A DNA stretch of 8,683 nt from Rhodoferax sp. (GTDB lineage Bacteria; Pseudomonadota; Gammaproteobacteria; Burkholderiales; Burkholderiaceae_C): assembly GCA_028711355.1 (NCBI GenBank), contig JAQTSL010000144.1:1-8683 (forward strand), in the 5' to 3' direction. Position numbers and translations under genes: made by a program. The notes beneath the pieces were generated by a model. That model had not been told where the DNA came from. It searched no databases and saw only the letters and a program-made list of their open reading frames with translations. Below are positions 1 through 7,579 of this stretch, piece after piece (positions within the stretch are counted from its first letter, which is position 1; every line of letters begins with the position of its first letter).

Positions 1-1428
1 GGTGAAGACGCGGGCGAGATGATCGCCCAGGAGCTGGAAGCGCGCGACTACTACACCGAGACTAACGTCTTCTGGGTGCCCGCCTTGGCCCGATGGGATT
101 TCCGCAAAGACAACGCCAAGGTCGCCATCGACACCGTGCTCACCGTCAAAAACGGTAAAACCTTTGAATACAAGTTCAAAGGCATTGGCCGCCTGCTGGA
201 CGACGCGCTGGAAGCGGTGGAAAAAGACAACCCCAAGCTCAAGGGCGTGCTCGACAAAAGCTACGCTCGCTGGCGCGTTGACGAAGCCCTGCCTGGCCTG
301 ATTGACGAGTTCTCCAAAATTCCGTTCAACCACGGCGCACTCAAGGCCAAAGACATCCTGGGCCACATCTACGAATATTTTCTGGGTGAGTTCTCCATTG
401 CCGCAGGCAAGCGTGGCGGCGAGTTCTACACCCCCAAGAGCATCGTCAGTGTCATTGTGGAAATGCTGGAGCCGTTTGAAGGCCGCGTGTATGACCCCTG
501 CTGTGGCTCGGGAGGCTTCTTTGTGCAGAGCGAACGTTTTGTGCTGGAGCACGGCGGCACGATAGGTCAGCTCAGCATCTACGGCCAAGAGTTCAACCCT
601 ACCACCTGGCGGCTGGCCAGCATGAACATGGCCATTCGCGGGCTGGACTTTGACTTTGGCAAAGAGCCCGCCAGCACCTACACCCGCCCGCAGCACCCCG
701 ACCTGCGTGCCGACTTCATCATGGCCAACCCGCCCTTCAACATGAAGGCCTGGAAAGAGGGCGTGCGTGATGACGACCCGCGCTGGCAATACGGCGTGCC
801 CCCCGACGGCAACGCCAACTTTGCGTGGATGCAGCACATGATCCACCACCTGGCGCCCCACGGCAGCATGGCCCTGCTGCTGGCCAACGGCTCCATGAGC
901 AGCAACACCAACAACGAAGGCGACATCCGCCAAGCGCTGATTGAGGCCGACCTGGTCGAATGCATGGTGGCGCTACCCGGCCAGCTCTTCACCAACACGC
1001 AAATCCCCGCCTGCATCTGGTTTCTGACCCGCAGCAAGGCTGAGCGCAAGGCCAAGCGCAGCCGCCATGGCGAAGTGCTGTTCATCGATGCCCGCCAGTT
1101 GGGCTATATGAAAGACCGTGTGCTGCGCGACTTCAAACCCGAAGACCTGGCGAAAGTCGCCAACACTTTCCACGCCTGGCAGCGCGGTGCAGACTACGCC
1201 GACGAAGCGGGTTTTTGCAAGGCCGCCACACTGGCAGACCTAGGCAAGGCCGATTACGTGCTCACCCCCGGGCGGTACGTTGGCGCCGCAGCACAAGAAG
1301 CGGACGCTGAGCCTTTTGAAGAAAAGATGGCCCGCCTAACCGCTGCCTTAGGCGACCAGTTCAAGGAAAGCGCTCGCTTGGAGGCGGCCATTCGCAAGAA
1401 CCTGGCGGGGCTGGGTTATGAAGTTTGA
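1..1428 (+). CDS. hsdM: Type I restriction-modification system DNA methyltransferase subunit HsdM (5' partial)
   Basis: HsdM is the modification subunit of a type I system. With HsdS it transfers a methyl group from S-adenosylmethionine to adenine in the target, and it also forms part of the restriction complex. The frame is open to the first base of the window, so the gene begins upstream. Full-length HsdM proteins are about 500-530 residues, so roughly 50 N-terminal residues are missing; the ATG at 19 is internal. Counting from that ATG, the N-terminal helical domain runs to about residue 115. It is followed by the N6-adenine methylase fold, with the AdoMet-binding motif DPCCGSGGFF at 159-168 and the catalytic NPPF at 237-240. 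The C-terminal part (about 390-469) is the usual helical tail. No frameshift or missing key residue is seen. It is the first visible gene of the hsd operon, and the next gene starts 45 nt downstream. Confidence 0.96.
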   Translation, partial: GEDAGEMIAQELEARDYYTETNVFWVPALARWDFRKDNAKVAIDTVLTVKNGKTFEYKFKGIGRLLDDALEAVEKDNPKLKGVLDKSYARWRVDEALPGLIDEFSKIPFNHGALKAKDILGHIYEYFLGEFSIAAGKRGGEFYTPKSIVSVIVEMLEPFEGRVYDPCCGSGGFFVQSERFVLEHGGTIGQLSIYGQEFNPTTWRLASMNMAIRGLDFDFGKEPASTYTRPQHPDLRADFIMANPPFNMKAWKEGVRDDDPRWQYGVPPDGNANFAWMQHMIHHLAPHGSMALLLANGSMSSNTNNEGDIRQALIEADLVECMVALPGQLFTNTQIPACIWFLTRSKAERKAKRSRHGEVLFIDARQLGYMKDRVLRDFKPEDLAKVANTFHAWQRGADYADEAGFCKAATLADLGKADYVLTPGRYVGAAAQEADAEPFEEKMARLTAALGDQFKESARLEAAIRKNLAGLGYEV

Positions 1429-1433
1429 TATAC

Positions 1434-1464
1434 GCACTTGTGCAAGAGCCGCTTGCACAAGTGC
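1434..1464 (+). repeat. 13-bp perfect inverted repeat (stem-loop) between hsdM and the nuclease gene
   Basis: The left arm GCACTTGTGCAAG (1434-1446) and the right arm CTTGCACAAGTGC (1452-1464) are exact reverse complements, separated by a 5-nt loop AGCCG. The dyad begins 6 nt after the hsdM stop and ends 9 nt before the ATG at 1474. It therefore fills most of the intergenic gap and covers the zone where a Shine-Dalgarno sequence would lie. No T-tract follows it, so it does not look like a Rho-independent terminator. It could be an mRNA hairpin tuning translation or processing, or a DNA operator. The core TTGTGCAA-N7-TTGCACAA recurs at 1868-1890. Confidence 0.85.
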
Positions 1465-1473
1465 CCAGAAGCC

Positions 1474-2619
1474 ATGACATCGCCAAAAAAACTCAACGCA
1501 AGCAAAGCTGAGCCATCGGCTGAGGAACGCAATCAGCGCGGCCGCGTGGACGGCAGCGTGATGTTCCCGGTAGCATCGCCGGCTGGCGACATGCCTGCCG
1601 ACTACGCGGCGTGGCTTGCCGACATCAAGGGCCGCATCCATGGCGAGCGCTTGCGTTTGGTGCTGGCCAGCAACAGCGTCATGGTCCTGTTGTATTGGGA
1701 CATTGGCCAGCGCATCCTGCATAAACAGGCGGAACAAGGTTATGGCACCAAGGTCATTGACCGGCTGGCGGCTGATCTGCACCAAGCTTTCCCCGACATG
1801 AAGGGCTTTTCGCCGCGTAACCTCAAGTACATGCGCGCCTTTGCCAGCGCCTGGCCGGAACGGGAAGTTGTGCAACAGACCGTTGCACAACTGACCTGGG
1901 GCCAGAATATCGTTCTCCTCGAAAAACTAGACCAAGGCCAAGATCGCCTTTGGTATGCCGCACGCACGCTGGAGCATGGCTGGTCACGCAACATCCTGAG
2001 CATCCAAATTCAGGGCCAGGCCCACCTGCGCCACGGAAAGGCGCAGACCAACTTCCCCGCCACGCTGCCCGCCGCCGAGTCCGACATGGCGGTACAAGTC
2101 TTCAAAGACCCCTACCTGTTCGACTTTCTAGGCACCGATGCTCCGCGCCGCGAGCGGGAATTAGAGCAAGGCCTGATCGACCACATCCAGAAATTCTTGC
2201 TCGAACTCGGCCAGGGCTTTGCCTTCGTGGGTCGACAAGTGCATCTGGAAATTGGTGACGATGATTTTTACCTCGACCTGCTTTTCTACCACCTCAAGCT
2301 GCGCTGCTATGTCGTCATAGAACTCAAGGCGCGTAAGTTCGAGCCCGGCGACGGTGCCCAGCTTGGTATGTACATGACCGCCGTGAACCGCCTGCTGGCC
2401 CACCCCGATGACAAGCCCACCCTGGGCCTGCTGCTGGTGCGCGAAAAGAACCGCGTGCTGGTGGAATACGCCCTGGCCGGCAGCACCCACCCCATCAGCG
2501 TAGCCGAATGGGAAACCCAGCTCACCCGCGCACTACCGCAGGAGCTGGAAGGCAGCTTGCCGACCATTGAGCAGATTGAGGCGGAGTTGAGTGGGGAATT
2601 GGGGGGTGAGGATGAGTGA
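1474..2619 (+). CDS. PD-(D/E)XK nuclease domain protein, DUF1016/YhcG family
   Basis: The 381-residue protein has the length and layout of YhcG-type proteins: a DUF1016 N-terminal domain (about 30-170) and a C-terminal PD-(D/E)XK nuclease-like domain (about 190-350). Visible catalytic candidates are D268 in YLDLLFYH and E283/K285 in VVIELK, the D...ExK pattern of the fold. Family-typical blocks include LLYWDIG, FPDMKGFSPRNLKYMRAFA and DPYLFDFLG. A TTG at 1438 would extend the frame by 12 codons, but it lies inside the inverted repeat, so the ATG at 1474 is preferred. No strong Shine-Dalgarno precedes either. The gene sits between hsdM and hsdS and its end overlaps hsdS, which suggests co-expression with the restriction system. 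The family's role is not settled (nuclease accessory in restriction loci and elsewhere), so I assign none beyond a probable nuclease fold. Confidence 0.9.
   Translation: MTSPKKLNASKAEPSAEERNQRGRVDGSVMFPVASPAGDMPADYAAWLADIKGRIHGERLRLVLASNSVMVLLYWDIGQRILHKQAEQGYGTKVIDRLAADLHQAFPDMKGFSPRNLKYMRAFASAWPEREVVQQTVAQLTWGQNIVLLEKLDQGQDRLWYAARTLEHGWSRNILSIQIQGQAHLRHGKAQTNFPATLPAAESDMAVQVFKDPYLFDFLGTDAPRRERELEQGLIDHIQKFLLELGQGFAFVGRQVHLEIGDDDFYLDLLFYHLKLRCYVVIELKARKFEPGDGAQLGMYMTAVNRLLAHPDDKPTLGLLLVREKNRVLVEYALAGSTHPISVAEWETQLTRALPQELEGSLPTIEQIEAELSGELGGEDE
1866..1892 (+). repeat. 11-bp perfect inverted repeat inside the DUF1016 gene, same core as 1434-1464
   Basis: AGTTGTGCAAC (1866-1876) and GTTGCACAACT (1882-1892) are exact reverse complements around a 5-nt loop AGACC. 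The core TTGTGCAA-N7-TTGCACAA is identical in sequence and spacing to the dyad upstream of the gene. This copy is translated, encoding V-V-Q-Q-T-V-A-Q-L from residue 132. That is a conserved stretch of the family, so protein constraint may explain part of the symmetry. Confidence 0.75.
2601..2611 (+). promoter_or_regulatory. G-rich ribosome binding region of hsdS
   Basis: GGGGGGTGAGG lies directly upstream of the ATG at 2612, inside the last codons of the nuclease gene. It contains a purine-rich anti-16S match (GGTGAGG) very close to the start. It supports ATG 2612 over the in-frame GTG at 2591 as the hsdS start. Translation of hsdS is probably coupled to termination of the nuclease gene at 2617-2619. 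Confidence 0.55.
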
Positions 2620-3982
2620 GCTACTGTTCTCAATTCCCGATCACTGGGAACCAACTACGCTTGGTGAGGCGTGTAGGCGAGGTGGTGGTGACGTGCAGAC
2701 GGGGCCATTTGGTAGTCAACTTCATGCCTCAGACTATGTGCCGTCAGGCATTCCATCAATCATGCCCCAGAACATCGGGGACAACCGTATCAGCGAAGAC
2801 GGTATCGCCAGAATCACGCTCGCTGATGCAAAACGGCTTTCTCGCTACTTGGTTCGCGCAGGCGATATTGTCTATAGCCGTCGCGGTGATGTAGAGCGCC
2901 GAGCCCTCATTCGGGAAAGAGAGGTCGGCTGGCTGTGTGGGACTGGATGTCTGCGAGTCCGGTTTGGTGAAGGAACCGTTTATCCCCCGTATGCGGCCTA
3001 TTACCTCGGACACCCAATTGTTCGGGAATGGATTGTTCGTCACGCTCAAGGTGCGACGATGCCAAACCTGAATACAACAATTCTGTCGTCACTCCCGTTT
3101 GTGCTGCCACCGCTGGAAGAGCAACGCGCCATCGCCCAAATTTTGGCCACCCTCGACGACAAAATCGAACTCAACCGCCGCATGAACGAAACGTTGGAAG
3201 CCATGGCCCGCGCCATCTTCCAGTCCTGGTTTGTCGATTTCGACCCCGTGCGTGCAAAGGCCAGCGGCGAGAGCGTCGCCTCCATTTGCCAACGCCTCGG
3301 CCTCACCCCCGAGCTCCTCGCGCTATTCCCCGACAGCTTCGAGGACTCGGAGCTTGGGGAGATTCCGAAGGGGTGGGCAGTGACAACGCTACAAGGCATG
3401 ACCAGCAAGATCGGTAGCGGAGCAACGCCCAGGGGCGGACGTGAGGTTTACCTCGAAGAGGGAACGTCCCTGATTCGCAGCCAGAACGTGTACGACTCAA
3501 ATTTTGTCTGGGACGGGTTGGCCCACATCACCGATGAAGCCGCCAAGCAGTTGAATGGCGTGGAAGTCAAAGAAGGTGATGTGCTGATCAACATCACAGG
3601 AGCCTCGATTCTTCGGACTTGTGTGGTTGATCCCCATGTCTTGCCAGCCCGCGTCAATCAGCATGTGGCCATCATCCGTGCGAAGGCAGGTTTCGCATCG
3701 CGCTACATTCACCTTCACCTGCTTGGGCTCGATACGAAGGCCTACCTGATGGGATTGAACGCAGGAGCCTCCCGTGAGGCAGTGACCAAGGGGCATCTTG
3801 AATCGGTGCCAATCATTGACCCTGGCGAAAAATTGCTGGAGTGCTTCGGTAAAACCGTTGCGTCGCTGTATGCAGAGGTTGATCAGTTGACGCATCAAGG
3901 ACGAACATTACAGAGTCTTCGGGATACCTTGCTGCCCAAACTCCTCTCCGGCGAGATGCAAGTTCCGCCAACCGAAGCCTGA
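2612..3982 (+). CDS. hsdS: Type I restriction-modification system specificity subunit HsdS
   Basis: HsdS carries two target-recognition domains (TRDs) that each read one half of a bipartite DNA target, and it docks HsdM and HsdR. This 456-residue protein has the full layout. TRD1 is about 8-165. A conserved central coiled-coil region (166-225) opens with PPLEEQRAIAQILATLDDKI and includes RMNETLEAMARAIFQSWF. TRD2 is about 255-410, opening with GEIPKGWAVTTL. A terminal helical repeat ends with LRDTLLPKLLSGEM. The start codon overlaps the stop of the nuclease gene by 8 nt. An in-frame GTG at 2591 would add seven residues but lacks its own ribosome site. The TRDs resemble no specificity I can name, so the recognition sequence cannot be predicted. 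No truncation is seen. Confidence 0.95.
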   Translation: MSELLFSIPDHWEPTTLGEACRRGGGDVQTGPFGSQLHASDYVPSGIPSIMPQNIGDNRISEDGIARITLADAKRLSRYLVRAGDIVYSRRGDVERRALIREREVGWLCGTGCLRVRFGEGTVYPPYAAYYLGHPIVREWIVRHAQGATMPNLNTTILSSLPFVLPPLEEQRAIAQILATLDDKIELNRRMNETLEAMARAIFQSWFVDFDPVRAKASGESVASICQRLGLTPELLALFPDSFEDSELGEIPKGWAVTTLQGMTSKIGSGATPRGGREVYLEEGTSLIRSQNVYDSNFVWDGLAHITDEAAKQLNGVEVKEGDVLINITGASILRTCVVDPHVLPARVNQHVAIIRAKAGFASRYIHLHLLGLDTKAYLMGLNAGASREAVTKGHLESVPIIDPGEKLLECFGKTVASLYAEVDQLTHQGRTLQSLRDTLLPKLLSGEMQVPPTEA

Positions 3983-3983
3983 C

Positions 3984-3990
3984 AGGGAGG
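3984..3990 (+). promoter_or_regulatory. Ribosome binding site of hsdR
   Basis: AGGGAGG sits in the 11-nt gap between the hsdS stop (3980-3982) and the ATG at 3994. It is a good Shine-Dalgarno match, though its distance to the start is short (3 nt after the last G). It supports the chosen hsdR start and independent ribosome loading. Confidence 0.65.
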
Positions 3991-3993
3991 CCC

Positions 3994-6900
3994 ATGACCG
4001 AATCCGACCTCGAACAACTCGCCCTCACCTGGTTCCAAGACACAGGCTGGGACTACCGCGCAGGCCCCGACATTGCGCCCGACAGCGACAGCCCCCAACG
4101 CAGCGACTACCGCCAGGTGCTGCTGCAAGGCGAGCTGCGCGAGGCGCTCGCGCGGCTGAACCCGCAAATTCCCGCCGCCGTGCTGGACGACGTGGCGCAC
4201 CAGTTGGGTAAGCCAGACCACCCTTCGCTCATCCAAAGCAACCGCGCCTTTCACGAGGCGCTGGTGGGCGGCGTGCCGGTGGCGGTAGAGATCAACGGCG
4301 AGCGTCGGGGCGACCGGGTGGTGCTGGTGGACTTTGAAAACCCTGAGCGCAACCACTTTCTGGTGGTGAACCAGTTCACCGTGCAGGGGAGCAAACAGCC
4401 GCGCCGCCCCGACCTGGTGTGCTTCATCAACGGCCTGCCGATTGCGGTGATCGAGCTGAAAAACCTGGCGGCCCAGCAAGTGGGCATCAAGGAAGCGTTT
4501 CACCAGTTGCAGACGTACAAGGACGAGGTGGCCGACCTGTTCGTGACCAACGCGGCGCTGGTGGCCTCGGACGGTTTGCGGGCGCGGGTGGGCTCGCTCA
4601 CCGCCAGTTTTGAGCGCTTTATGCCCTGGCGCACGGTCAAGAACGAGAACGACCGCCCGCTGCTGGAGTTTGAGCTGGAAAAAGTGGTGCGCGGCTTCTT
4701 TGCGCCCGCGCTGTTGCTGGACTACCTGCGCTACTTTGTGCTGTTTGAGATGGCCGATGGCCAGCTGGTGAAGAAGATAGCGGCCTACCACCAGTTTCAC
4801 GCGGTGCGTGCGGCGGTGAAGGCTGCGGTGATTGCCGCCACGCCGCCCGCCGCGAATGTGGCGCAGGAGCAGTGGGCCACCTATGCCGAGCGGGTCAAAC
4901 CCGGCTCGCGCATGGGCGGCATTGTGTGGCACACACAGGGGTCGGGCAAAAGCATTTCCATGGTGTGTTTTGCCGCCAAGCTGATGCAGCAGCCCGAGAT
5001 GCACAACCCCACGCTGGTGGTGGTGACCGACCGCAACGACCTGGACGGCCAGCTGTTCGACACCTTCCAGGGTGCCCGCAGCCTGCTGCGCGAGTTGCCG
5101 CAGCAAGCGGGCAGCCGCGACGAGCTGCGCGCCCTGCTGGCCGGGCGACCCTCGGGCGGCATCATCTTCACCACAGTGCAAAAGTTCACGCTGGACGCGG
5201 GCGAGGCGGTGTTCCCGCTGCTGTCAGACCGGCAAAACATCGTGGTGATGGCCGACGAGGCACACCGCTCGCAATACGGCTTTCGCGCCGTGTTGGACAA
5301 GAAGACCGGCAAGTACAAATACGGCTTTGCCAAGCATTTGCGTGACGCGCTGAAGAACGCCACCTTTGTCGGCTTTACCGGCACGCCCATTGAGGCAGGC
5401 GACCACGACACCCGCGCGGTGTTTGGCGAGTACGTGAGCATTTACGACATTCAGGATGCAGTGGACGATGGCGCCACGGTGCCCATCTTTTACGAGAGCC
5501 GCCTGGCCAAGTTGAACCTGAACCAGGTGGAGATGGAGAAGCTCAACGCGGATGTGGAAGAGGTTTTTGAAGATGAAGAAGACGCAGCGCTGATAGAGGC
5601 CGAGAAGACCCGCTGGGCCGCGCTGGAAAAGCTGGTGGGCGCCAAGGAGCGCGTGGACCTGGTGGCGGCAGACATCGTGCAGCACTTTGAGGCGCGCAAC
5701 ACGGCGGTGGCGGGCAAGGGCATGGTGGTGGCGATGAGCCGCGAGATTTGCGCCCGGCTCTATGCGGCCATCGTCAAGCTGCGCCCCGACTGGCATAGTG
5801 ATGACCCGGCGCAGGGTGCCATCAAGGTGGTGATGACCGGCTCTGCCGCAGATGCTGCGCTGCTGCAGCCGCACATCTACAACAGCGCCGCCAAGAAGCT
5901 GCTGGAGCGTCGCTTCAAGGACGCGGCTGACCCGCTGAAGCTGGTGATCGTGCGCGACATGTGGCTCACCGGCTTCGACGTGCCCTGCCTGCACACCATG
6001 TACATCGACAAGCCGATGCGCGACCACAATCTGATGCAGGCCATTGCGCGAGTGAACCGCGTATTCCGCGACAAAGAGGGCGGCTTGGTGGTGGACTACA
6101 TCGGCATTGCTGCCGAGCTGCGCAAGGCGCTGCGCACTTACACCGAAAGCAAGGGCAAGGGCCAGCCCACGCTGGACGCCGCCGAGGCGTTGGCCAAGCT
6201 GCAAGAGCTCATAGAAGTGGCACGCCACCTGCTGCACGGCTTTGACTTCACTACCTACCGCACCCATGCCACGGCGTTGCTGCTGCCTGCCGCCAACTTT
6301 GTGCTGGGGCTGAACGAGGGCAAGAAGCGCTGGGCCGATGTGGTGCTGGCCATCACCAAGACGTTCTCGCTGTGCGGCACACTGGACGATGCGGCGCTGT
6401 TGCGCGAAGAAATCGCTTTCTTCCAGGCCATCAAGGCGGTGATTGCCAAGGCCACCACGTCAGATGCCAAGCTGTCGGAAGAGGGCCGCAACGCAGTGCT
6501 CAAGCAAATTCTGGACAACGCGGTGGTGGCCGAGGGGGTGGAAGATATCTTCAAACTCGCCGGGCTGGATCGGCCCGACATTGGCATCTTGTCCGACGCA
6601 TTTTTGGAAGAAGTGCGCCAGCTACCGCAGCGCAACTTTGCTGTGGAGCTACTGCAAAAGCTGTTGGCTGACCAGGTGAAGTCGCGCATGCGAACCAACG
6701 TGGTGCTGGAGCGCAAGTTCAGCGAGCGCCTGCAAGCCGCGCTGAACCGCTACCTGAGCCGTGCTGTGGAAAGCGCCCAGGTGATCGAAGAACTGATTGC
6801 CATGGCCAAGGAGTTTCGAGAGGCGGCGTTGCGTGGCGACAAGCTCGGCTTGAACACGTCGGAGTTGGCGTTTTACGATGCACTGACCGACAACGAGAGC

Positions 6901-7134
6901 GCGGTGCGCGAACTGGGCGACGAGGTACTGAAGAAGATTGCCGTGGAAGTGACCGAGAAGCTGCGCAACAGCACCACGGTGGATTGGCAAAAGCGCGAGA
7001 GCGTGCGCGCCCGGTTGCGCAACCTGGTGCGCATTACCCTGCGCCGCTACAAGTACCCACCTGATATGCAGGAAGAAGCTATTCGGCTGGTGCTGGAACA
7101 GGCCGAAAGGCTGTCAGAGGAGTGGGCTAAATAA
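3994..7134 (+). CDS. hsdR: Type I restriction endonuclease subunit HsdR
   Basis: HsdR is the ATP-dependent translocase and DNA-cleaving subunit. It binds the HsdM/HsdS core at unmethylated targets, reels in DNA and cuts at a distance. At 1046 residues it is full length. The N-terminal endonuclease domain shows D140 (RRPDLV) and E154/K156 (VIELK), the PD-(D/E)XK signature. The SF2 helicase core follows: Walker A HTQGSGKS at 313-320, DEAH at 421-424, GFTGTP at 460-465, a later motif near MWLTGFDVPCL (656-666) and motif VI QAIARVNR at 682-689. The remaining third is the helical C-terminal domain that contacts the methylase core. The size is close to that of EcoR124-type HsdR, which hints at a type IC-like system, but this is only suggestive. 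The frame is unbroken, so restriction activity is expected. Confidence 0.97.
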   Translation: MTESDLEQLALTWFQDTGWDYRAGPDIAPDSDSPQRSDYRQVLLQGELREALARLNPQIPAAVLDDVAHQLGKPDHPSLIQSNRAFHEALVGGVPVAVEINGERRGDRVVLVDFENPERNHFLVVNQFTVQGSKQPRRPDLVCFINGLPIAVIELKNLAAQQVGIKEAFHQLQTYKDEVADLFVTNAALVASDGLRARVGSLTASFERFMPWRTVKNENDRPLLEFELEKVVRGFFAPALLLDYLRYFVLFEMADGQLVKKIAAYHQFHAVRAAVKAAVIAATPPAANVAQEQWATYAERVKPGSRMGGIVWHTQGSGKSISMVCFAAKLMQQPEMHNPTLVVVTDRNDLDGQLFDTFQGARSLLRELPQQAGSRDELRALLAGRPSGGIIFTTVQKFTLDAGEAVFPLLSDRQNIVVMADEAHRSQYGFRAVLDKKTGKYKYGFAKHLRDALKNATFVGFTGTPIEAGDHDTRAVFGEYVSIYDIQDAVDDGATVPIFYESRLAKLNLNQVEMEKLNADVEEVFEDEEDAALIEAEKTRWAALEKLVGAKERVDLVAADIVQHFEARNTAVAGKGMVVAMSREICARLYAAIVKLRPDWHSDDPAQGAIKVVMTGSAADAALLQPHIYNSAAKKLLERRFKDAADPLKLVIVRDMWLTGFDVPCLHTMYIDKPMRDHNLMQAIARVNRVFRDKEGGLVVDYIGIAAELRKALRTYTESKGKGQPTLDAAEALAKLQELIEVARHLLHGFDFTTYRTHATALLLPAANFVLGLNEGKKRWADVVLAITKTFSLCGTLDDAALLREEIAFFQAIKAVIAKATTSDAKLSEEGRNAVLKQILDNAVVAEGVEDIFKLAGLDRPDIGILSDAFLEEVRQLPQRNFAVELLQKLLADQVKSRMRTNVVLERKFSERLQAALNRYLSRAVESAQVIEELIAMAKEFREAALRGDKLGLNTSELAFYDALTDNESAVRELGDEVLKKIAVEVTEKLRNSTTVDWQKRESVRARLRNLVRITLRRYKYPPDMQEEAIRLVLEQAERLSEEWAK

Positions 7135-7154
7135 CGGTTAGCCACAAGACTCCA

Positions 7155-7337
7155 ATGAACGGCATCGACCCAACCCCTTTCTCCCTTCGCATCTTCGTCG
7201 CCTACGGTGACCCCGACGGCCTGCGCATCGTCGACAAGTCCAACTGGATCGGCAAGGCGCTGGTGTTCACGTGTGCGCTGCTGCCACAGGTCAAATCCCG
7301 TCCTGAGCTGGCGCAGACCGGAAGTTTTTGTGAGTAA
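7155..7337 (+). pseudogene. N-terminal remnant of a GIY-YIG nuclease family protein
   Basis: This 60-residue frame begins 20 nt after hsdR. It reads TPFSLRIFVAYGDPDGLRIV, then KSNWIGKALVF, then ALLPQVKSRPELAQTG. I recognise this as the N-terminal lead-in of a family of GIY-YIG proteins often found beside type I restriction genes. Intact members continue straight into the GIY-YIG core (a segment like VYLLLG). Here homology stops after AQTG, near position 7319, and four unrelated residues precede a stop. The catalytic domain is therefore missing. It could still be translated as a short peptide, but no function is expected. Recognition is from memory of the family. Confidence 0.7.
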
Positions 7338-7339
7338 CC

Positions 7340-7531
7340 ATGCGCCAGCTTGATCTTTTCTCCGCCCTGCAGTCCAGCACCGAGGGCATCGATACCGAAT
7401 TCAAATCGGCGCGCGGTGGCATGCCTGGCAGTTTTTGGGAGTCCTATTCCGCCATGGCCAACACCCAGGGCGGCACCATTGTGTTGGGCGTGGCCGAAAA
7501 GCCCAACGGCTTCCGCGCTTATCACACGTGA
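7340..7531 (+). pseudogene. N-terminal remnant of Schlafen/AlbA_2 ATP-binding protein A
   Basis: This 63-residue frame starts MRQLDLFSALQSSTEGIDTE and continues with FKSARGG, PGSFWESYSAMANTQGG and TIVLGVAEKP. This is the AlbA_2 (Schlafen AlbA-like) N-terminus of a family of roughly 550-600-residue proteins that end in a RecG-like/HATPase_c_4 region and winged helices. Homology ends near AEKPNGF, about position 7513, and a stop follows five codons later. The rest of the AlbA_2 domain and the whole middle of the protein are absent. A matching C-terminal half lies downstream at 7830-8642 in a different frame, so this gene appears split by an internal deletion and replacement. Such proteins are frequent neighbours of type I restriction operons; their role is not established. 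Confidence 0.75.
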
Positions 7532-7579
7532 ATCCGGAAATCTGCAAAAAACCCATACAAATCAATCACTTGGTATCAC
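7532..7579 (+). other. AT-rich spacer between the two AlbA_2 remnants
   Basis: This 48-nt stretch has 18 G/C bases by hand count (about 38%), far below the neighbouring genes. It lies between the stop of remnant A and the ATG of remnant B. It may be the original upstream region of gene B carried along with it. I see no convincing promoter boxes and no Shine-Dalgarno sequence before the ATG at 7580. Confidence 0.4.

Noticed and set aside
1438..1473. TTG at 1438 as the start of the DUF1016 protein
   Set aside because: It would place the first codons inside the inverted repeat and adds residues (CKSRLHKCPEA) unlike the family. ATG 1474 is more plausible.
1434..1480. Rho-independent terminator after hsdM
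   Set aside because: The stem is strong but is followed by CCAGAAGCC rather than a T-tract, and the operon evidently continues.
2591..2611. GTG at 2591 as the start of hsdS
   Set aside because: No ribosome site precedes it, while ATG 2612 has a G-rich purine site and gives the usual short N-terminus before the first TRD.
3895..6267. Long open frames on the minus strand opposite hsdR (3895-5181 and 5224-6267)
   Set aside because: Their translations are rich in H, Q, R and V with no recognisable domain, as expected from the antisense of a GC-rich gene. The + strand hsdR is unmistakable over the same span.
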